Assembly: GCF_932526225.1 (NCBI RefSeq)
Contig: NC_064038.1
Span: 7,625,070-7,689,069 of the forward strand
DNA from: Nematostella vectensis
Lineage: Eukaryota > Cnidaria > Anthozoa > Actiniaria > Edwardsiidae
Reading direction: 5' to 3'
Length of the DNA stretch: 64,000 nt
The position numbers were made by a program, and so were the translations under genes. The notes under the pieces are model-generated. The model searched no databases and was not told where the DNA came from. It saw only the letters and a list, made by a program, of their open reading frames with translations. Numbering within the stretch: the stretch's first letter is position 1; every line of letters starts with the position of its first letter. Of the stretch, positions 58,301 to 64,000 are shown in pieces.

Positions 58301-61300
58301 TACTAGGCAAGCGTCCACTAGGCAAGCGTCTACTAGGCAAGCGTCCACATGGCGAAAATTTTCAGCCACAAAAAAGGGGTGTGGGGCCTCCAAAAAAAGT
58401 GTGAACGCCTCTGTGAAACAAGGTAGTTGTGCTGAGGTTTCAAACCTTAGCCCTTCATTAGTGCAACTACTCTGTTTCACAGAGGTGTCCAACACACTTT
58501 TTAACTCGTGAATGCTTGCAAAACATTTACAACTAGCCAAATCTGCGACATTTAAGTCCGAGAAAAACACCGGGAAAAGCCTGTGTTAGCAGGGTCCCTG
58601 TTTGCAGGGTGAAAAAAGCCTCTGTTAGAAGAACAAAATAGAAGAGGATATATTTCCACAAATTAATTTTTCACAATTCTTCCCAATCAGCTAAACTAAA
58701 TATCAAACGAAACTCGTACAAACACACGACCCTCGCTTATTCATCGAATAAAGACTTTGCGCCTTTCTAGAATGTTAACATGCATAAAACACATTGTATG
58801 ACAGTAGCGTGATCAATTATTGCGGGTATTTTATTTTGTTTCCGAAAGGAATATGCTAAAAGTTGACATGCTAGCAAAAACTTTTCGAACGGTACTTTAC
58901 CAATAGTATCAAAACTAATTTTGGTTACATGTTCATTCGGCAATGCAACTTTGGTCTAGCGGTGCGGACTCTTGACTCCGAACGCAGCCGACCTGGGTTC
59001 GATTCCCATTGATAGCGCTATTTTTTTATAATAATAATAATAATCAATTATACTGTCATGACATCGAAAAGAAAAAAAGATAAAAGGACCTTTTTATGTA
59101 CTCTCAGCATCTTGAATGCGTTGTTCAGTATTAACTAGAACAATAAATTTGCATTCACGAATTCGCTCACAGAGCCTTTTCTTCGACCTTGTGTTGATTT
59201 ATAGCTTGTCTACATGTACATCACGCTTACACAGAGTCAAAAAACCATCTAGTTTTTCTACAGTTTATCTGTAGTCTTCCTAGTTATACCATCCTCCAAG
59301 GTGCTCTGATTTTTTTTTAAAACTCTGACTGAATCCTGGGGGTTGTTAAGGGGGAGGGGGGCACTTGAAAAAATTACACTGAAGGGTTGGCTTTGATACT
59401 TAAAGGTGTCCCGAGTCAAAATCCCCCCTCCCCCCCAGGATAACTAATCAACACCCCCTAACTTGTCCATAATTGTTCCCACACGTGCAAACTACTTACA
59501 TGAGTTCATTTAGATCCACATGTCCATACTCATGCTCTGGTAGATTGGTGATATCAGTGCCCTCAGCTGCAATTATAAACTTGCGCATCTGGTCTCTTGT
59601 CAAGTTCTGGACTTGTTGTAGAGTGATAAAGCCATGCTTGTCACCATCAAGCATCTCCCAGATCTGTATACAAACAGCACCTCTACAGTACAGACTGAAA
59701 GTATTTTAACATTTTCCAGCGTGGATTCTGAGTGGGGTTCACGCACTTTCACTGCGTGGAAAACCAGTGAGTGGAGTCCACTCACTGCGTGGAATTTTCA
59801 GGAACAGGAATAGAGAACCAAATAGCCCGCGTAGCAAGCGTTTCTGTGGGTTTTCGTGGCTTTTCTTTTTTGCGCTGGAAACCCACAGAAACGCTTTCAG
59901 CGCAGGCTAAGAACCGAACAAAGTTCCTTTTTTTCGCTAAATTTCAACATAAAGATCTTGCTCGCTCGTTGCCCATAAAAGCAGATATTATCAAAGAATA
60001 TTTAGCACTATGATATAAGAAACAAAAAGCTAGTCCAAAATAATATACACTGTTCTACCACACAAGCCTGCAGGAGATTGTGTTCATTATTAAATACCCT
60101 GAGCTGCCGAGGGGGTATTAAATGAACACCCACTTACTTCCTCCCTAAACAATCCCTCAATCATCTCAAACGACCGTAGCTGCAATCTTGGATTTTGAGT
60201 AAAAAAAAAAATAAGAAAAGAGGAAAAAGAGGGTGGGGTTTCTCTTTTTTTTTGACGATGAAGCAGTCTCCCACTTGATCGGGCAGAGCCCCTGAAACAC
60301 TTGCTAGAGACACAGGGATCCCGCTATTGCGGACAGATCCAATAGGGGTGAGAAAGAAGAAAAGAGGAATGACACTTAAAAAGCCTTTGTCAGCCATCAT
60401 TTTGTCATACTAGCGAAGTACCAAGTTCGAAAATGCATCCATTTCCATCAGCTGATTTATGGAAGCCAATGCAATATATTCAATTGAATTTGGTAAATAA
60501 AGTATTAAACTTTGTTTTCAGACGGTTATTTTGAGATTTTAGCACATTATGAGCCTTCAAATATTGAATAAAACAATAAAAAAATGGCTGACAAAGGTTA
60601 ACTGGAGTGTATCGACACTTTTTGTTCAGCTAATGCTACAGGATTATCTTGCTTGCAGACCTTTGTAAACCATCCTTTGTAAGCGCTCCCAGAAAAAGCA
60701 AGGGAATTTCTAGCATGTTTAGGAAGATGAGTATGAATATATAATGAACACGTACCTTTTCTACATGAGGTCGGCAATAACCGATATAGTATTGTTTCTT
60801 GGCCTGTCAAGAAAGCTATGAGTTGAAATGTTGTTTTGCATAAGTTTTTCACTTTTATAGTACTCAAATGGGCATCAAATACTCAGGTATGTGACTCAGG
60901 TCTTCTCAAATCAGCATCAAATTTGGCACAGAAAATTCCTTAGATCCTACAATGATGAACATACAGAAGTAACATGTAGGAGTTGCGATGGCTAGTAAAA
61001 GATGAACATAGTAACATCTAGGAGTTCGGGATGGGCAGCGAAAGAGGAACTAGGAGTGGGGCTGGGTAGCGAAAGAGGAACATAAAGTAACATCTAGGAG
61101 TGGGGATGGGTAGTGAAAGAGGAACACAAAGTAACATCTAGGAGTGGGGATGGGTAGTGAAAGAGGAACATAAAATAACATCTAGGAGTGGGGATGGGTA
61201 GTGAAAGAGGAACATAAAATAACATCTAGGAGTGGGGATGGGTAGTGAAAGAGGAACATAAAATAACATCTAGGAGTGGGGATGGGTAGTGAAAGAGGAA

Positions 61301-63024
61301 CATAAAGTAACATTTAGAAGGGGGGATGGGTAGTGAAAGAGGAACATAAAGTAACATCTAGGAGTGGGGACGGGTAGTGAAAGAGGAACATAAAGTAACA
61401 TCTAGGAGTGGGGACGGGTAGTGAAAGAGGAACATAAAGTAACATCTAGGAGTGGGGATGGGTAGTGAAAGAGGAACATAAAGTAACATCTAGGAGTGGG
61501 GATGGGTAGTAAAAGATGAACATAGTAACATCTAGGAGTTCGGGATGGGCAGCGAAAGAGGAACTAGGAGTGGGGCCGGGTAGCGAAAGAGGAACATAAA
61601 GTAACATCTAGGAGTGGGGATGGGTAGTGAAAGAGGAACATAGTAACATCTAGGAGTGGGGACGGGTAGTGAAAGAGGAACATAGTAACATCTAGGAGTG
61701 GGGATGGGTAGTGAAAGAGGAACATAGTAACATCTAGGAGTGGGAACGGGTAGTGAAAGAGGAACATAGTAACATCTAGAAGTGGGGATGGGTAGTGAAA
61801 GAGGAACATAAAGTAACATCTAGGAGTGGGGATGGGTAGTGAAAGAGGAACATAGTAACATCTAGGAGTGGGGACGGGTAGTGAAAGAGGAACATAAAGT
61901 AACATCTAGGAGTGGTGATGGGTAGTGAAAGAGGAACATAAAGTAACATCTAGGAGTGGGGATGGGTAGTGAAAGAGGAACATAAAGTAACATCTAGGAG
62001 TGGGGATGGGTAGTGGAAGAGGAACATAGTAACATCTAGGAGTGGGGACGGGTAGTGAAAGAGGAACATAGTAACATCTAGGAGTGGGGATGGGTAGTGA
62101 AAGACGAACACAAAGTAACATCTAGGAGTGGGGATGGGTAGTGAAAGAGGAACACAAAGTAACATCTAGGAGTGGGAACGGGTAGTGAAAGAGGAACATA
62201 AAGTAACATCTAGAAGTGGGGATGGGTAGTGAAAGAGGAACATAGTAACATCTAGGAGTGGGGACGGGCAGCGAAAGACGAACATAGTAACATCTAGGAG
62301 TGGGGATGGGTAGTGAAAGACGAACATAGTAACATCTAGGAGTGGGGATGGGTGGTGAAAGAGGAACACAAAGTAACATCTAGGAGTGGGGATGGGTAGT
62401 GAAAGAGGAACATAAATTACATCTAGGAGTGGGGACGGGCAGTGAAAGACGAACATAGTAACATCTAGGAGTGGGGATGGGTAGTGGAAGAGGAACATAG
62501 TAACATCTAGGAGTGGGGATGGGTAGTGGAAGAGGAACATAGTAACATCTAGGAGTGGGGATGGGTGGTGAAAGAGGAACACAAAGTAACATCTAGGAGT
62601 GGGGATGGGTAGTGAAAGAGGAACATAGTAACATCTAGGAGTGGGGATGGGTAGTGGAAGAGGAACATAGTAACATCTAGGAGTGGGGATGGGTAGTGAA
62701 AGAGGAACATAAAGTAACATCTAGGAGTGGGAATGGGTAGTGAACGAGGAACATAGTAACATCTAGGAGTGGGGACGGGCAGCGAAAGAGGAACATAAAG
62801 TAACATCTAGGGGTGGGGACGGGCAGTGAAACAGGAACATAATAACATGTAAACATGAAGCATGTAGGAATGGGCAGTGAAAAAGAGGTAACTTAGATCA
62901 GAATGAACAGTTTCATAGGGATGGACTCACCTTTTGTTCTGTGGTAAGCGGTTTATGCTCCATTGCCATCAAAGATTTCTTGTCCAGTCTATCTTTTCCC
63001 TCAAACAATAACGTCATAGAATGT
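52110..63024 (-). CDS. EF-hand protein with C-terminal HEEL, 3' exons
   Basis: Seven exons (62931-63024, 60756-60803, 59500-59663, 55077-55155, 54413-54442, 53211-53327, 52110-52322) join in consistent phase to 247 residues plus stop; the 5' end lies beyond the window. EF-hand-like loops: DGDKHGFITLQQ (position 12 is Gln), EHEYGHVDLNEL, and the canonical DSDGDDVMTREE. The last exon is strongly acidic (RQEEEEEDPEVNGG ... EEAEEREEE) and ends THEEL, a KDEL-type ER-retention signal. An ER-lumenal calcium-binding role is therefore likely. I do not recognise the orthologue; a calumenin/reticulocalbin-type (CREC) relative is possible but not shown. Introns hold at least three minisatellites. Confidence 0.8.
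52500..52790. repeat. (CAT)n/(ATC)n microsatellite
   Basis: Imperfect trinucleotide CATCAT/TTCTTC-rich tract in an intron. It generates Ser-rich and Met-rich false open frames on the two strands. Confidence 0.93.
53032..53138. mobile_element. Fold-back element with AAGATGGCGG arms
   Basis: CCGCCATCTTGGATTTTGAG at 53041 is inverted at 53101-53125 (CTCAAAATCCAAGATGGCGG) around a GA-rich centre of about 25 bp. A related single arm lies at 60181-60225 (CAATCTTGGATTTTGAGTAA). The arms contain AAGATGGCGG, the animal YY1 core. Confidence 0.7.
53211..53327 (-). CDS. EF-hand gene exon with canonical EF loop
   Basis: Acceptor GTTGTTGCTTTAG, donor GATCGA|GTATGT, 117 nt, phase 0 at both ends. The LFKVLDSDGDDVMTREEF loop has acidic residues at positions 1, 3, 5 and 12. 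Confidence 0.9.
53574..53803. mobile_element. TA-type MITE, diverged copy
   Basis: Starts AACGCCGCGCTGTCACCAAT then TTACTTCCGGTCGAT and tracks the 51490-51736 element through GGATTCTAATAGATTCTT. The right end (GATCGCAACCGCTTTA) has diverged. Lies between exons of the EF-hand gene. Confidence 0.65.
54018..54250. repeat. 21-bp CpG-rich minisatellite
   Basis: About 11 copies of TTCCGCGAGATAGGCGCGAG-type units, with AAACGGGCGCGAGCG and GGGCGCCAGCT variants. It stands out as a CpG-dense island in AT-rich intron sequence. Period 21 keeps minus-strand frames open. Confidence 0.92.
54413..54442 (-). CDS. EF-hand gene 30-nt microexon
   Basis: Acceptor TTCTTTTTTGTAG, donor AACAAG|GTTAGT, encoding LFGSELFANK in phase 0. 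Small, but flanked by good sites and in phase with both neighbours. Confidence 0.7.
55077..55155 (-). CDS. EF-hand gene exon
   Basis: Acceptor TTTGTTTTTAG, donor TCACCA|GTATGT, 79 nt. The first base completes the Ile codon begun in exon 59500-59663. Encodes ETIKGILKAEKQMKKDTFVR and RYMDSP. Confidence 0.8.
55325..58350. repeat. 15-bp minisatellite with about 1.27-kb higher-order duplication
   Basis: About 200 copies of ACTAGGCAAGCGTCT-type units fill an intron of the EF-hand gene. Distinctive units (CAAGGGGCCACTAGGCAACT, the CACTTGGGAACCTCC unit) recur with an offset near 1275 bp (55771 and 57046), so 55.7-56.9 kb and 57.0-58.2 kb are copies. The 15-bp period gives an open plus-strand frame of 1023 codons (STRQA/STRQP pentapeptides) and minus-strand frames of 1019 and 888 codons. 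None is accepted as a gene. Confidence 0.95.
58392..58503. other. Perfect-arm hairpin beside the 15-bp array
   Basis: AAAAAGTGTG..CGCCTCTGTGAAAC is inverted at 58473-58502 (GTTTCACAGAGGTGTCCAAC, then ACACTTTTT). The centre contains GTAGTTG/CAACTAC and a palindromic GAGGTTTCAAACCTTAG. Could be a small fold-back element or part of the array's original flank. Confidence 0.7.
58945..59045 (+). repeat. tRNA-like sequence, probably a SINE head
   Basis: Box A (TGGTCTAGCGG, 58952-58962) and box B (GGTTCGATTCC, around 58997-59007) match the polymerase III internal promoter consensus at tRNA-like spacing. The acceptor stem (GCAACTT against TGATAGC) and anticodon stem do not pair well, and a T run plus (ATA)n tail follows, as in a tRNA-derived SINE. 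A functional tRNA gene is less likely. Confidence 0.6.
59500..59663 (-). CDS. EF-hand gene exon with two EF-like loops
   Basis: Acceptor TGTTTGTATACAG, donor CTCAT|GTAAGTAG, 164 nt. Encodes IWEMLDGDKHGFITLQQVQN and a second helix-loop around EHEYGHVDLNEL. Confidence 0.85.
59823..59909. mobile_element. 87-bp fold-back MITE with 9-bp target duplication
   Basis: Arms TAGCCCGCGTAGCAAGCGTT and TCTGTGGGTTT against AAACCCACAGAAACGCTTTC and AGCGCAGGCTA. Flanked by AGAACCAAA (59814-59822) and AGAACCGAA (59910-59918), a 9-bp duplication with one change. The duplication length suggests mobilisation by a Mutator-type transposase. Confidence 0.75.
60756..60803 (-). CDS. EF-hand gene 48-nt exon
   Basis: Acceptor TTTCTTGACAG, donor GAAAAG|GTACGT, encoding AKKQYYIGYCRPHVEK in phase 0 at both ends. 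Confidence 0.75.
60975..62870. repeat. 44/42-bp minisatellite
   Basis: About 43 copies of ACATCTAGGAGTGGGGATGG plus GTAGTGAAAGAGGAACATAAAGTA. A two-base difference (CATAAAGTA versus CATAGTA) gives 44- and 42-bp units. Lies in an intron of the EF-hand gene. It produces many false minus-strand frames (VPLSLPIPTPRCYY-type repeats). Confidence 0.95.
62931..63024 (-). CDS. EF-hand gene exon, most 5' in window
   Basis: Acceptor GTTTTTTTTCAG, donor CAAAAG|GTGAGT, 94 nt with a one-base phase carry at its start. Encodes HSMTLLFEGKDRLDKKSLMA and MEHKPLTTEQK. Confidence 0.8.
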
Positions 63025-64000
63025 CTGAAAAAAAACATACTGTATTTCAGAATCAATTGTGTTATTAAAGTCATTTGGTATGTCACCAGCTAGAACTAAC
63101 CTACTGCCTGGAAATTATTTCTCGCCAGGTCTGTTACGGAGGGGTGTGTTCTTATTTGAAAAATCACTCAAATATTTTGTTTGTCAAAATTCGGATTTAC
63201 AGTTGATAACAAAAGAGAAAAGATTATTTTCATAAATGCTTTGTGCATAGCATACTGTAGTTACATACAAAATGTTCTTATAATTGATTGTTATTGTTAT
63301 AGTGACTGTATGTATATGAAAAAATATGAATTTAAATACCTTGCTTTTTCATAATATAAAATAAAAGAACTTAAATACCTTGCATTTTTAAAAAGTACCT
63401 CGATTTATAAAAACCTATCCAGCCTGATTTAGAAAATTCTGAGTTCTTATATGCCAGTGTTTACTATAGTAAAGTATATTAGAAACTGATATATTATAAA
63501 CTATATTATTAACACTTATAACAAATTAAATAGTGATGTAACTGAAATTTATTAAAGCTGAAAAAAAGGCCTTTAAAAAAAAGGCCCAATAAGTGGGCCC
63601 AATTATTTTTTTTTTTGGGGGGGGGGGGGGTTAAAATTTTTGGAGCCCCTCTCTATATATTCTTCCCCCCCCCCCCCCCCCTTCAGGGTATTTGATGAAC
63701 AATTTTAATTGGGGCTCCAATTGAAATTACAGAAATGAATTTGCTATCTCTTTCATGGTGAAAGATCCCAGATAAAAGCAACTTACTCTTACTCTGTATG
63801 TGGTGTTTTCATAAGAATTGCATACATATAGCAAAGCACAATTTCTGTTCTATCATACAAGGAATCTGACATAAATAAAGTTGCATTTAGCATTGCCAGT
63901 TGATTTTTTTTTCCAACTTCAGAGCATGATGTTTCTTTGGTATTAAAGTTTAGAAAAGTTTGGCTAAAGACTTGCGGGGAATTGTTTACAAGAATTTGTT
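63025..64000. other. AT-rich intron or upstream sequence
   Basis: Presumed intron of the EF-hand gene upstream of its first exon in the window. Contains a G run (63617-63630) and a facing C run (63665-63681) inside a palindromic AATTGGGCCC/GGGGCTCCAATT-like context, probably a small element. No further exon was recognised. Confidence 0.45.

Noticed and set aside
55440-58511. 1023-codon plus-strand open frame of STRQA/STRQP pentapeptides and the 1019- and 888-codon minus-strand frames
   Set aside because: All are products of a 15-bp tandem unit without stops in several frames. They lie in an intron of the EF-hand gene, with no domain, signal or splice support.
58945-59017. Functional tRNA gene
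   Set aside because: The acceptor and anticodon stems do not pair acceptably despite intact internal promoter boxes; the SINE interpretation is preferred.
61532-62806. Multiple minus-strand frames with VPLSLPIPTPRCYY repeats
   Set aside because: Products of the 44/42-bp minisatellite, shifting frame at every length change.

Overview
The window is eukaryotic nuclear DNA, most likely from an anthozoan cnidarian such as a sea anemone or coral. The coding content is split by GT-AG introns into short exons. The minus strand carries secreted PAN/Apple, EGF and F5/8 type C (discoidin) modules, a combination common in anthozoans. The rest is dominated by tandem arrays and small inverted-repeat transposons. 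The species assignment is inference from gene style and was not searched.

Layout. 1-21437 is the right end of a satellite array of 47/49-bp monomers organised in blocks of 5102 and 6064 bp. 21995-23358 holds the last three coding exons of a plus-strand PDCD7 homologue (U11/U12 minor-spliceosome subunit). One of its introns carries a 24-bp minisatellite, and the end of its coding sequence is the first unit of a 67-bp minisatellite running to 24480. 25365-36700 is a transposon graveyard: a MULE-like element with 9-bp target duplications, a Harbinger-like element with another element nested in it, CAG-ended and poly-C-containing elements, a 30-bp minisatellite, and a decayed BEL/Pao gag. 36778-45885 (minus strand) holds a PAN-EGF-F5/8C gene whose 5' half is duplicated about 6.1 kb upstream. 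The two copies carry different EGF-exon defects and only one 3' half exists. 46-51.4 kb is AT-rich, repeat-laden and ends in a 41-bp minisatellite. 52110-63024 (minus strand) contains seven 3' exons of an EF-hand protein ending in HEEL. Its introns hold 21-bp, 15-bp (3 kb long) and 44/42-bp arrays, fold-back elements and a tRNA-like sequence.

Most long open frames in the window are by-products of tandem arrays whose period is a multiple of three. Four gene loci are supported by exon-by-exon phase agreement at splice sites: PDCD7, the F5/8C gene, its duplicated 5' cassette, and the EF-hand gene. No prokaryotic features, CRISPR arrays or operons are present.
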